DNA of 64,000 bases from Struthidea cinerea (lineage: Eukaryota; Chordata; Aves; Passeriformes; Corcoracidae), in assembly GCA_013397865.1 (NCBI GenBank), contig VZTI01000688.1:148230-212229 (forward strand). Direction: 5' to 3'. Position 1 is the stretch's first letter. Each line of letters opens with the position of its first letter. The position numbers and the translations under genes are program-made. Shown piece after piece: positions 23,566 through 36,600 of the stretch. Below the pieces are notes generated by a model. It worked only from the letters and a program-made list of their open reading frames with translations. It searched no databases and was not told the DNA's origin.

Positions 23566-26034
23566 CTCTAAAAAAAAAGGCAGCTTAAAATATTTTAAAG
23601 TAGAGGGATTAACACCCTGTTCTTATCACACCTCCAACATGAGAGGAAGAGATAATACTTCCTAAGGCTAATTTCCATCCTTTTCACTCGCTTCCTGCCT
23701 CATCCCTTCCAACACGCACCGCTCTTCCCCTTTGAATCATTTATGTCCAATCTCTCCACCACGGCGCTACTCCCCTCACTTCTCTCCAGGCTCTGCTGTT
23801 GTCTTTCATCCTCGATCCTTGGCTCTCTGCCTTCCTTTATTCCCAGGCCTCAGCTTTCCCTTCAGCTGCATTCGGCCTCCACGTGGACGACCCAGCTGAC
23901 TCTGCTGAATTTTCCGTCACCCACCTACAAGTTAGAAGTGCAGCCCTGGGAAAATTCCTGCCCTCGTTGGGAAGATCACCCTAAACTGCCTGGACTGAGT
24001 GAGTGGGAACACACATTTGCCTCACTAACCTCGTCACAGCACTGAGTTTTTCACCATAACCTTGTTGGTTAAACTCACTTATGTAACTGTTGTGTCCCAG
24101 CCTGCAGTGAACGTCGCTCCAGGAGTCTGCAGGGAGCTCTACTTAACAGCAGTTGGGGGAATTCACCCATTTTGAACCACTTTGCTTTCAATTCTTGACA
24201 TTAATACCGCCAGGATGCTCATCCCCAAGTAGTGTTAATGCAAATAAAGGCAACGCTTTCCATGTATTATTAAAATGAAAAGAAACTTAACCCCCGTTGT
24301 CTCTTGTCCTTCACAACACAGAACAGGGATGCCATTCCATGATTTTAGCAGGAGTCTTGCAGTAGTTCTTGCCTGTGCTTCTTGCTCTTACTCAGAACTT
24401 AATTTTTGTGTTCATTTCCCATGGACTGCTCTAAACTGAGCAAATATTTAAAGGGAAGGTTTTGCAATATTCCATATTGATTTTATTTTAACTACAACCA
24501 AATAAATGCAGCTATGCTAACGGAAGAGAAATGCTCACTTAATATTTTGTTTTACTTAGAAGAAGAACATGTAAGAAGAAAGATGAAAATGGAAGAAGAA
24601 AGATAAAATCTGGATGTGAAGAACAGCTTGAGAGCTCGCCAAAAGTTTGATTACACAGGCTAATGAAAAGCTAAGCTATCAAAACAAAGATTTTTATGGA
24701 AGGAAATCAATCCATTCACTTTATGTCATTAAATCACAGAATCATGTCATTAAATCCAAGAATCTGCATGGTTTGTGTAACTGTTCAAGCAAAACAACCA
24801 CCCTAAGTACAGAAATACAATTATAGTTGATTTTCCGTGGGGAAAGGGACGTGAAGGTCAGAAGTGACATAGCCAAGGAGAAATCTGAACTGATTGCGAT
24901 TTGGTATTTATGGGTTAAAGGCAACCTAACAGTAAAAGTGGAGTCTATCCATCGATTTTAGCCTTTCATTGTGGTAATTACTGTCCTTTGGAAATGCCAG
25001 TTGGGAAAACCAGATGGGTGGATGAATAGACACAATTGGGTTTGTACCTCTTGATGAAATGTGGCTTGTACAGCTCATTTCCTATTACAGCCAAGTTTTA
25101 GCACTATCTTAACTTGCAACAGTGACTCAGCAATCTCACTAAGAAAATGCAGCATTTAGTATAATTTGTCTCTAGGATTTCCAGGCCACTTAAATCTTTG
25201 CTTGATGCGTATCATCATCACTGCCTTAAAATCAACTGTAATACAATAATTTACAATTACCTTAAGGTTTGACTTTATTTTATTTTTTTTGACCCACTCT
25301 TGTTGAGAGATCAAAACCAAAATTCCATACGAGCTCTTTCTATATTTCTATTTTCCTATCACCACTGAGAAATGATAGGACAAGAAGTTTTCAGCCATGA
25401 CTTAGACTTGTAATTAAGAAATTAGAAGGGTTCAACAGGGCCAAGACATTTACAAGAATAATGAAGAAATTCATCATTAGCAGATGGTATGGAAATATAA
25501 ATATAATGATTCCACATATATGCATAATATAAATTATAAAACAAAACGTGTGGTATCTATATATAATGTAATAGACATACCTGTATCATTTTCTTTCTCC
25601 CTATGCCCATATTTCACTTTTTTTATACATGTATGGTCCATCCACATTTGAATACATAGAGAATATATATATTTTTATATATATATATATATATAATTGC
25701 ATAGACACATTTGCTTAAAGAGTTTAAGTCCTATGTTAAACTGAAAAGAGCTGGATTGGGTATTTCCCAAATTTTGGGAGTGGATTTTCTTGGAGTTCTC
25801 CCCAAACCATTTTTTACTGATACCTGTCACAACACAGATACTTTAACAGATGGATTGTCAATCTGGAGAGAAAATTCAGTGGGGTGCCAGCTCAGGCTTT
25901 GTCTAAGGGAGAAAGATTTTAGCTTTTACCTTGATTTTAGCTTTCCTAAAAGCAGCCCAGTGATTTAAAAAGTATCACACGCTGCAAACTACATGGTTTA
26001 ACTGGTGAGGAGCAGGAGTTCCAACTCCCTCGTG
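23566..26034. other. Intron 2 stretch, AT-rich
   Basis: Nothing gene-like. AT content rises from about 24450 to 25700, with a TA repeat at 25663-25696. Confidence 0.5.
25663..25696. repeat. (TA)n microsatellite
   Basis: atatatatatttttatatatatatatatatata, within a 200-base AT-rich block. Confidence 0.9.
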
Positions 26035-26102
26035 ACAGGGGAGCTGGAACCAGGTGATCTTTAAGGTCCCGTCCAACCCACACCATTCTACAATTTCATG
26101 AA
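26035..26102 (+). mobile_element. CR1 LINE, very short 3' tail
   Basis: Only the last 65 or so bases remain: gagctggaaccaggtgatctttaaggtcccgtccaaccca and ccattctacaatttcatg. Confidence 0.8.
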
Positions 26103-28472
26103 TTAAGAATTAACCAATTAATTACAACGAAAACCCAGCCTGGGCTCAGGACCTGCACAGACCAGAAATCACCTCACTGCGCTGATAAAAAGACTAAAAG
26201 CCTTTTTGCACCCTTCCTGCTCCACATCCACCCATGCCACAGTGACTTTTACCTGTCAGTAGCTGTTCACATATCTCAAGTGTGCAGGCTGTTGGATTTG
26301 AATCCCCAAATCATGAAATTTCTGCAGAGAGCTGAAAGCAAGCCCGTAGAAATGTCCCTCTTTCATGCACTGTCTCCCACTCCTGGTTTTCCTTTCACAA
26401 GGGATAATTAGCTCGGAAATGGTCTGAAAACCCAGAAAATTTTTGCTCTCAGCAGGCCAGAGCACAGGTAAGCACCAGCACAGGTTTTACTCCTGTAAAC
26501 CATTCTGTAAACCAACTGTACTCCTGTAAACCCTGTACCAACCATTCTGGTAACAAATAACCTTCTTCCGAGCTACCTTTATGTAGCAACAAAGGTGGAT
26601 CAGGATTCCCTCCCCATCCTCAGTCACACACAACCTCTTGCTGATATAGTCACTTTCTAAAATACATGAAGATTCCTTCCACATGGATATCTGAGGATCC
26701 CTGGACTACACCCCACCCACATGAGGAAACTAGGGAAAACATGTTGTCAGTAGATTTAAACTCACAAGCTTCTTGTGATTTTACAGGATTCAGAGATGGT
26801 TGATAAGCTCTGGCCTGCACTTTCTGCTTTCTGAGGGGATCTGGTTTCGTTAGCACCATAATAAAGAATCCCCCTAACCTTTCCCACTAAACTCAGCTAT
26901 TTCAAGGCTTTTCCTGAAAGTTTTCTTCACACTTTTCTGGACTCCCACTCTTCTGAACACACCCTGACAAACCAGGGGAGTGAGTGCATGTCCCTGCTGG
27001 GTTCTGGTCACTGCCAACAGGGGAGGTGAACAATACCATGCCAACAGTTGTTGGCCTAACAAAAGATTGTTATCCAATGGCTTTTCCAAAATCAGCTGTT
27101 TAACATGGACTGGCTCTGGTGCCAATTGAGGCAAATCTGATCAGGGGTGGGACAAACTCCTCGGAGCACAACATCAACTGCTTGATGACAAGGGACACCC
27201 CCACCCCAGCACCATTACACCGCAGGGCTGAAGTCGGAGACAATTTGCAGGGCGCGGGTTTTCCCTCACCACAGGCAGCACACATCCCAGCAGGACAGCC
27301 TGAAACAGCAACTAATGAGCTGCTTTCCAAGTCTACCATCACTTTGCACTGTTGCAACTGAAAAAAGATCTGTGTATTCCTTTTCCAGATGAAACACTCA
27401 GCATTCGAACGCTGTCTCCATGATATGCTACAGCACCTCGTGACCCGTGGCAAACACCGGATGGATAATGAAGCTGAAGGAAAACAATAAAACCTTACAC
27501 ACAAATCTACCCATCAAACTCTGCAGAAACGTGGTGCAAATACAATTATTCACAAATGTGCCTCCAGCTATTTCTTTCATTTACTTTTCAACTATAAAGT
27601 AAAATGAATTGTGACAACACTGGGAAAAGGAAACACTGCTTATTCCATATGGGCCAAAAGTCTAAAGCAGTCTTTTGTGACATTTGAACACAGCCTAAAC
27701 AGACTAGTCCTTCCCAAACCTGCTCGGGGAAAGGAAAAGGTTAGTGGGGTGGAAAAAGGGATTCAGTTTTTATAATCAGGAATTCCCCATCTTCCAGATG
27801 AAACAGAAATTGCTCGTCACATTCTGGAAAACCATTCAGCACGAAAAATGGCACGAGCTGAAGCCTCCAACTGGCATTTCCCATCTCAGGTGCCATCCTC
27901 TGCCCCTTCTCACCCGGCTCACATCGAACAGGAATTATGGGACCAGACTGAAGATGGAATACACTTATAAAAATACTGCATTTTTCAGGGGCTAAACTGC
28001 AGCGTTTGGGAAAAAAGATTAAATGGAGCGTGGGACAGAATCACAGTGCCCCGTAACAGGCCAGAAGCAGTATTTTGCCTCAGGCAGGATCATTACCTCC
28101 CACTGCTCCAAAGATTTTTCAAGCTGTGACAATCTTTACTCTGCCGCTCGGATCCCAAGCTATTACACCAGCCTGTCCAATGAGGCAGAACAGCCCCTAA
28201 TTAAAGAGGACCAAACTGGGCAGGGATCACATGGATGTTAACATCCATGTGGAGCGTTGTCTTTATGTGATGGGAAGAGTCATTTTATCTGACCAGAGTC
28301 CACAGAGCAACCAGCCAGCTCGAGAAAACATATGGATGCTCAGAGGTGTGGAGGCCACACTTAACTCCTCACAAGCAACAGTTTTAAAACCTGAGAGTTG
28401 ATGTTGGCCATTCTCTCCCCTCTGTATCTAATTGAGGGTGAGGAAGTAAAAGACTCGTTTTCTAGGGGAGTT
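26103..28472. other. Intron 2 stretch
   Basis: Only a local imperfect duplication of tactcctgtaaacc at about 26488-26545 was noticed. No gene is recognised. Confidence 0.5.
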
Positions 28473-28925
28473 ACAGAATCACAGAATGGCCTGGGTTATG
28501 GAAGGGACCTTAGAGGACATCCAGTCCCATGGGCAGGGACACCTTCCACTAGATCAGGTTGCTCCAAGCCCCATCCGGCCTGGCCTTGGGCGCTTCCAGG
28601 GATGGGGCATCCATAAAATCTCAGGGCAACCTGTGCCAGTGTCTCACTATGCTCACAGTAAAGAATTTCTTCTAATATCTAACAGCCATTCTCCCTTGTA
28701 CTTGTAAATAATCTCTCTCTTCCCAGCTCCTTCAGGCCCTGCAAGGCCACACTGAGGTCACCCCAAAGCTTCTCCTCTCCAGGCTGAACAATCCCAGCTC
28801 TCCCAGCCTTTCCTCCCAGCAGAGCTGCTCCATCCCTCTGCTCATCCTGGTGCCTCCTCTGGCCTCTCTCCAGCAGCTCCACGTCCTCCCTGTGCTGGGC
28901 CCCAGGGCTGGAGGCAGCAGAATCC
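28473..28925 (-). mobile_element. CR1 LINE, 3' fragment (first part of a composite)
   Basis: Tail acagaatcacagaatggcctggg, then the young-type 3' UTR up to gctgggccccagggctggaggcagc. It abuts a segment of a different CR1 type with no spacer. Confidence 0.9.
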
Positions 28926-29243
28926 CACCACCCTCCTGTCAGGGAGTTGTGCAGCGCCACAAGGTCCCCCCTGAGCCTCCTTTGCTCCAGGCTGACCCCC
29001 TTTCCCAGCTCCCTCAGCCGCTCCTGGGGCTCCAGCCCCTTCCCAGCTCCGCTCCCTGCCCTGGACACGCTCCAGCCCCTCCAGGGCTCTCCTGCAGGAG
29101 CCACAACTGGGCACAGCCCTCGAGGGGCCTCTCAGTGCCCAGCACAGAGGGACAATCCCTGCCCTGCTCCTGCTGGACACACCATTCCTGACCCAGCCCA
29201 GGTGCCATCGGCCTTCCTGGCCACCAACACTCAGCTTCTTCAT
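28926..29243 (-). mobile_element. CR1 LINE fragment of another subfamily, no 3' tail
   Basis: Minus-strand CR1 phrases: tgcagcgccacaaggtcccccc, ctccctcagccgctcctgggg, agcacagagggacaatccctg and ggccttcctggccaccaaca. Because it lacks its own tail and joins the previous segment directly, the pair is either a nested insertion or a chimaeric copy. Confidence 0.8.
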
Positions 29244-30523
29244 TAATAAGCACAGAATTTTTCTCTAATTAGATTAGGAACAACAATAATTTTCCTTCCT
29301 GCTCATTACAAGTGCTGCAGGGTGAGATGCTCGTTTTGTGACAAGGGCTCCATCCCTACAGCTGTTTTTGTTTTGTCACTCCAAAATAAACCCAGACATT
29401 CCAGGGCCACCTTCCAGAGTCCAAGGCTCCCTGTTCTGTCAGGAGAGAAGCACTCGATGGTGGGGAATTACAGCTTTACACAAGGGGGTTTTTGTTTTCA
29501 GTCATTTGAAGGTGGAAGATGCTGGGGAAATGGAAAGTCCACACGGAAACCATCTCTGAAACTGAAAAGCAACCCCTGGAGCTCAGCAGTCTCCTGAGAC
29601 TTCAAAAGCTCCATGTGGAAAAAAATAAAGTTATCATTAATGATAAGACTAAATGTAACAGCTATTTTTATCTGAACTACACCAACTGGCCCCAGAATAT
29701 CACTCAAAGCAAGCCAGAAATAATTAATATCATTTGATTCAACTGTAAATTACAATTTGGTATAAAGAACATGATCCTATTAGGCAACCAGAATCTTTTT
29801 TTTTTCAAATTGACCTTTACTTTCAGAATATGGTGTTGCTATCTCGAACTTGAAAAATTAGTTTTGCTGTAGAAAATAATGGTTGTTCTTCTATAATTTT
29901 AAAAATGTTATTTCAGCATGAGGCTTTTGAAATGTCTGATTAATCTTTTTTTTTTCCTAGCTGTAATAATGTTCGAGAACAGGAATATTATTTCTGACAC
30001 AAGATGAACGAAGTAGCACAAAAAATATGTACATTGGGGTAACATAATGGAACAGAAAGGAACAGCAATAAAATTCAGTTTACAAAAATTGCATTCTCCA
30101 GTAGATTGTAGCCAACTACAGATGAATTGCTTTTGCTCAACAATTAATATAGATACAAATATTGTTTTTCCTTAAATGCTAATACTATTTAAGCAATCAT
30201 TCCTCATCTTCAAAGTAATTAATGGATCACTGCCGGCCTTTTAAAATGGTTTACAAACATATAACTGATGCATAGGTAGGTACATAATTCATGGGAGGCA
30301 TTCTGGGAATGAAACTAGAGGCCCTAATTCACATTCCCACATGGAGATCAAACTTTCTGGACGTTTAACTGGGAACCTAGCAAATAAAAATGGCCATTTC
30401 AGCTCTATCATCTCATCCCTTACCCCAGCTAAAGCTGCGTCTGAGAAGTGCTAAACTGGCAAACTCAGTGGGAGCCTCTGGGAGCTGAAAGGAAATGGTG
30501 CTGGGGATCAAGTGCTGGCACTG
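29244..30523. other. Intron 2 stretch
   Basis: AT-rich, no gene or repeat recognised. Confidence 0.5.
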
Positions 30524-30650
30524 CCACAGAATCACAGAGTGTCCTGAGCTGGAAGGGACCCACAAGGACCATTGAGTCCAGCTCCTGCCAGGTCCCTCTG
30601 TCCCTGCAGAACGATGCCCCACCAGCAGGGATAACACACCCAGCCCTAAG
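30524..30650 (-). mobile_element. CR1 LINE, short 3' fragment
   Basis: Tail cacagaatcacagagtgtcctgagctggaaggg and ccattgagtccagctcctg; the 5' boundary is blurred by divergence. Confidence 0.8.
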
Positions 30651-32116
30651 CCAGCCTCTCCTCCAGGTCAGGATGCCAAGCTCCTCCTCACAAATTCAGC
30701 CCAGAGTTGTGGGAGTCTCGTTCCGCAGCTGCCCATGATCCCCAACGCCCCAGCCAAGTTTTATTGGGAATTGTTACGATGCGGTTTTAATTTCCTCTGC
30801 CATTTCCACTTCTCATTTCCCCAGTTAAATGCTGTGCCTTTAACCAGCTTTGCTGTGGAGGGAGCTGCATTTCAGCAGTGCATGAAGCAGGCTGCCCTCC
30901 TGACTCGCTTCTCGACTGCTTGATTAATATATGATCAGTTATTTCCCTATTATGGTAGCATCCAGGCGCTCCCAGCCTGAGCTGGGAGCCCTAATGTGGT
31001 TACAAATGCAGAACAATAAATTCTTTCCCCTCCGCCACCCCTCAGTGCTCTGACCTTTGCAAAAGTGTCTTCAGCAATAACGTTTTAAAATAACAACGGG
31101 AGAACTTCCTCAGGGCTACCTCAACACCAGCACATTATCCAAGGCCCCAGCACAGCTCAGGCATCATCCACAGCTCCCCTAAATATGTGAGAGTTGGTGC
31201 AGCCACGGGCATGGCTGGGATTGCTCCAGACAAACTCTGCTGAGGGACTGTGCTGGCAGAGTGTGGGACCCCTGGCGTGTTGAGGGAAAGAGAGTTTAGC
31301 CCTTTTGATTCAAGCCATGCTGCACCACTTTGCATCAAAACCATATAAAAGGCTCTAAACCCATTCTGTTTCCTAAGACAGACGTTGCCCCCAGCACTTC
31401 CCAACACTTTGCTGCTCCAGACTGCAAGGGAGCTGCCTCAAAATGAGCTGGCACTTGCTGTTTATTGTGGGATGACCGATGGTACCTGAGAGCACTCACC
31501 AGGAAAACACAGAACAGAGGATTTTACCTTCCAGTGTGGCACTGTCTCCCTTGGCTTTGCCTTCCAGGGATGCTCCCTCACCCCACCATCCCCCTGAAGA
31601 GCAGCTGGGGAAGAAGCTCGGAGAAGTGGCAGCGATCACAACATGCCACACAGGAGTGGCAAGAAAGGGGGATCAAATCCATGCCTGACAAAGTGACAAG
31701 AGATGGAGAAGGTGGCACGGGTTACAGAGCAAAACCTGTCAGTCACAGAAAGGAGAGGAGTCAATCAAAAGCACTGTGATATGGAGTCATAAGATGTTTT
31801 TTTCCACAGACAAAAAAGAGCGAGACTTTGCCCTGCTCATCTTCAAAGTGGAAAATAAGGGCATTTTCTTGGAGTCACTGGATACCAGCAGATCTGTTAG
31901 CAACTAATGAGAGGCTATTTTAAGTTTACTGGGTAATTTTAATAAAAACCGTTATATGAGCCTTTGGAAAGTCACAGTGAGGAAACACTCTCCTCTTGTA
32001 AAATCCATCACAAGTTTTAATTACAAACGACTGAATCCCACACTCAGAGGTGCAGAGCGTAAGGTACAGGAACTGAGCTTTACCGTTCAGTATCCCGTTC
32101 TTAAGCAAAGGAGTTA
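30651..32116. other. Intron 2 stretch
   Basis: Nothing recognised. Confidence 0.5.
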
Positions 32117-32332
32117 TTTTGGAAGAAATTGTTCCCTGGGAGGGTGGGGAGGCCCTGGCACAGGTTGCCCAGGGAAGCTGGGGCTGCCCCATCCCTGGAA
32201 ATGCCCAAGGCTGGGTTGGACAGGGCTTGGAGCATCCTGGTCTAGTGGATGTTCCCCTCCTATGGAAGAGGAGGCTGGAACGAGATGAGCTGGAAGAACC
32301 CTTCCTATCCAAACCATTCTATGATTCTATTT
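32117..32332 (+). mobile_element. CR1 LINE, 3' fragment
   Basis: From aattgttccctgggagggtggg to cctatccaaaccattctatgattc. Truncated at nearly the same internal position as the copies at 19795 and 61005. Confidence 0.93.
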
Positions 32333-33593
32333 CAGTGTCTTCTAAGCCTTGTAAATATTATTATCAGTACAAAGCACCCACTTTACTGCACAGATTAAGT
32401 GCAAGAAACAAACAACATTAATAATGGCCAAACAGTGCAGCTTTTATTTGCACAACCGTGGGCATTGCTCCGTGCTGTGATAGGATAATTAATTTAGCAC
32501 AATTACACCCCCCAAAAAAGCCACTGCTTTAATATACATACCATGGGTTTTTAACATCTTGCACTACCTGCCAGTTTGGGGATGTTTGTGGGGACAAGTG
32601 GGTAATTATCGTGTAGAAGTGGAGCTTGTGAGGTTAAAAATGCCCAAGGAAGTATCTGGAGTCCTTTAGCAACAGAACAGAATTGTCAGAGGGTAAAAAC
32701 AGGCTGGGATGAACAAACCTGCTCTAAGACATTCTTTCAGGAGAGTGTTTGGCAAAAGAAAGTTTGTCACCCCTCCACAAAACCAAACTCATCCCTTCAG
32801 GAGAGCCCGAGAGATGTGATGGATATAAAATGCAGACTTCTGGAGTAGCTCCAAGGTAGTTCAGCTTGAGCAAAGACCAGGATACTCTGAAGGACATCAA
32901 TTTACCATGAAACTTGGCCTGCCAGTGGGTCTCACATGCTCCTGCATCACTTGGCTTTGTAACTTCTGCGCCAGCATCCGCGAGTTCAGCCAGAGTGCTG
33001 GATAGATTTGGTCTGACCAGAAGTCTTACTGAATGTTCCACGGAATGAAATTTTCTGACAAAAGGTAGGGAATTTTAACATCTCTGACTCCTGAAAGCAG
33101 TCACCCAGCTGTAGTTTTCCACCGTAAAGCAAAGCAACCCTGTTGCAGGAGGGTTGGTTCAAGGAAATTTCCACTGTTTTCTTTGGCTTGGGCTGTTACC
33201 CGAACAGAATCATTAATCTGAGTTTACCGTGTCTCCACCGAACGCAAAAAGCCACATTCTATGTTTATTTCCCCTGAAGGCTGGCTTGCTTAACTATCTT
33301 AGGAAGAGAGGAGGGGCTCCTCAGGAGAATGTAGGATCACACTGAAACAGCAGCACAGGCAAGATAAATTAAGATGCAGTGGCAATGTGGCTCTGAAAGA
33401 GGATGAGAAGGAATTATATGCTAGAGGGTATTGTCTGTGTGTTCCAGGCTGTCTTGCCCAAGAGCCACCCAGAAGCCATGTTACATGTTCTGCAGAAGCT
33501 CATTAAGCCAAATATTTCAAGATTTCAGATTCTAAGCAAAAAGCTCTGGCCAATTCCTAAGGCAAAAAAAAATAAATTCCTTAACCTAACTTA

Positions 33594-33660
33594 AAATCAT
33601 AGAATCATTTAGATTGGAAAAGATCTTTCAGATCATCAAGTCCAGCTGTAAAGGAAGCCA
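33594..33660 (-). mobile_element. CR1 LINE, old short 3' tail
   Basis: aatcatagaatcatttagattggaaaagatctttcagatcatcaagtccagc is the reverse complement of an old CR1 tail. Confidence 0.8.
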
Positions 33661-36600
33661 AACTTGCAGGTGTTCAGAATGACAGCAATGGAGAAAAGCA
33701 AGGACTCCAAGGGTGCAATTCCAACATTACTGGACAGCACAAATCTCACCCTTGAATGCCCTTCCTATACTGGTGAGTTCTCTATTAGTTCTAAAGGCAT
33801 CTCAGAGTGACTGGTTCAGATGTAGATATTGTTCTTTAAGTGAGTTACACTGCCTGAGCCTGAGTGGGGCCTGAAGTACACATTGTAGAATTTCAGATGA
33901 ACACACTTATCTGCTATTTCACGAGAAATTCTTTCCCATCAAATGAATTATTTAGCCCTTATGAGAGGTACTACACTGAAACTACAGTAGCTAAGAAATC
34001 TTGTTTGCTCCAGGAAGGAAGAAAATAAAATAAAGGTAGGCACGCCTTCCCACACTATTCCATCCGTGTGCTGTGATCCCATGGGATGGAGAGGGAGAGA
34101 ACAGCTCACCTTCAGCAGAGGGTCAAAATGAACATTTGTTCCCTCTGCTGAGATGGCCAGGGAAGCTGCCAGTTGTGCAGCTGATCTGGATCCTCTCACA
34201 TTCCCGCAGGAGCTGACTGAACAGTGTGCATACATTTTTCTTTTTATAGAAATATGGTTGAACAGACAAAAAAAACTGTATCAGCACCTCTCGCTCTCCT
34301 TTCAATTTAATTCAAAGATAGTGAATGTTTGTGTACACTGTGTGCCTTTAAGTGCACATCAATAAGACTCCTTATACACCTCTAATAAGGGATTACAGTT
34401 AACACCAAGACAAGCAATAGCAAATGCTTCATGTGAACAAGCACCAAATGAGTTTCTGTGAGAACTGTAATTGAATTCACCAGCTACTGCAAACACCAAA
34501 CCTCTGCTCTGCTATTTCGCTAAGAATGAGCCAGGTGATGGCTGCTGCCATCCTGAAGAGTGGAGGTGCTCCAAGGAACCTTGTTGCACCCAGCATGTGG
34601 CAAAGGCAGCCAAAACAGGGCTGAGAATGCAGGAAGAATAAAATGTGCGAGTCAGATGTGCTGGGTGTCCATGTGTAGAAGACAAGAACCCTTTAAAAGG
34701 TATTTCCATGATTCTCGTGGCTGATCCAAACCAAGGAACACTGACATGAGACTGGAATCTGCATGCAGAGCTCAGAAAAACACAGTGACCACCTCCTAGT
34801 GCAGTTCCCCAATGTGGTGCACTCAACAGAGAATACAGATTTTACAGCACAATTACACACAAAAGTTACTGCCTCATCATTCCTTAATGGAAGAAATACA
34901 ACCCCACCACACATCCTTGTCATGTTTTTTTCTTTCCCCTCCCCTACTGTGGAAACTGATGCTGAGGTGGACAGGACTATTGGCTCTGAAGCACAACTGG
35001 AGCACAGCTCTGCTCTCCCACTGATTTCCTCTCCCACAGTAATAGAAAAGACCTTATTGTCACATAGGACAATTTACTGTTTACCATAAGGGAGTAAAAC
35101 ATGGCAGTGAATAGATCCTAGAAAAGAGGGGGGAATGAATCCAGAAGGGCAAGGCGTCCTTCTGAGCAGCTTGTTCATTATTTAGAGGCAGTTACTGTAC
35201 TCGGAGGCTAAAGCCTGGAATTCTAACAAGTCAATTCCAAAGCTCAGTGGGATTTCTTGTCCCTGCCTCTAGCCTCTGTATTTATTGAGTGACGACTAAT
35301 GGTTGTAGGGTAATATAAATTTCCAAGCCTTTCCAAAGCAGCAAAGATAATGAGCAAGGTCGGGCTCCAAAGCCACTAGGCAGTACTTCAAATCCTGCTT
35401 CTGCATTTTTTTTTCCCCTTTCCCCCATCTCATAAGAAAATAAAATTCCAAACCTTCTAGGTCCTAGGCACTGACTCAGCAACATCCACTTTTGAACTCG
35501 ATGCTATTTCAGATAAAGGGTGGAGGCACTGTTCTCCCCTAAGAGTGCAGTTCTGTGTTCTGACAAGCATCTGACAAGCACCTGACTAAAGTGGAGATCA
35601 TTAAGGCTGGCTTGCAGTGGGCTTATTCTCAGGTGTGTAGCAAGGAGGAATATCCACCTTTTTATAGCCTGTGTATTGATTAATCACACCCACACACCTT
35701 TTTGGTTTTATTTTTTTTTTAACATGGGTAAAAGCAAGCATGCTTTTCCAATAAAGCCCCTGCGAAAGGAGAAAGCAGGTCCATATTCCGAGCTCTACAT
35801 CAGGAGGCTATGGAGCAGGGAAGTGAAAATGGTCTCATTATCCTGACAGATGGTGCACTTAACAAACCCACACAGAACGCTGAGGACACAAAGGAAGGTT
35901 GTACGTGCTGGAAGTGGGGTGCATTTCCGAGCTGCCAGCCAAGTGGTGCCTGTGAGGTACCACACTGGCCCTCCAGCCTTGCTGCTTTCCAGTCCTCAGA
36001 GCTGGAACAAATCCCTTTTGTCACCTGGAGCATTCCCTGCCTCCTTCCCCTTTTAATCCTCCCATCCTGCAACATCTTAAAGGAAGCTCAGAAAGTTTCC
36101 TCTGTAAGTTCAGTTTTAATTTTTTTTTTTAATGCAAATACATGTTAAGGCAAAACAAAACAAAAAGCAAGCTTTATTAATACGAACTGTCTAGAAGGAA
36201 AGGAGGGTTCCTATTCATCTCAACTTGCTTTTCACCTCACCAAGTTTTCACCTGGTACCTTTTAACAACGGCTATTTAAAATCAATTTTATCCGGAGGGG
36301 TGGCCATTGATTTAGCTAAGTGCTGCAATTGCAATTAGAAAGTTATTAAACCCAGTGCCAGATAGACTAATTGACATGAAAATCTAACCGAGGCTGCGGG
36401 ATAAAGGTTTCCCTCCTGCTTCAGCTCTAAGTTTATTGCACACATAAAGCTACCTTAAAAGAATATTCAGGTAGCAAAGTTGAACATGAGAAAGTTAATA
36501 AATGACAAAACGAACTGATACCATTAGGCAAAATTAACTCAATCACTGAGCGGACGACTTTAATTTTTGACATTGAATCTTTCATGGTCTTAGGAGCGCA

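Noticed and set aside
24541..24605. GAA-rich stretch as a coding exon or expanded repeat
   Set aside because: Irregular units with stops in the frames; low-complexity purine sequence only.
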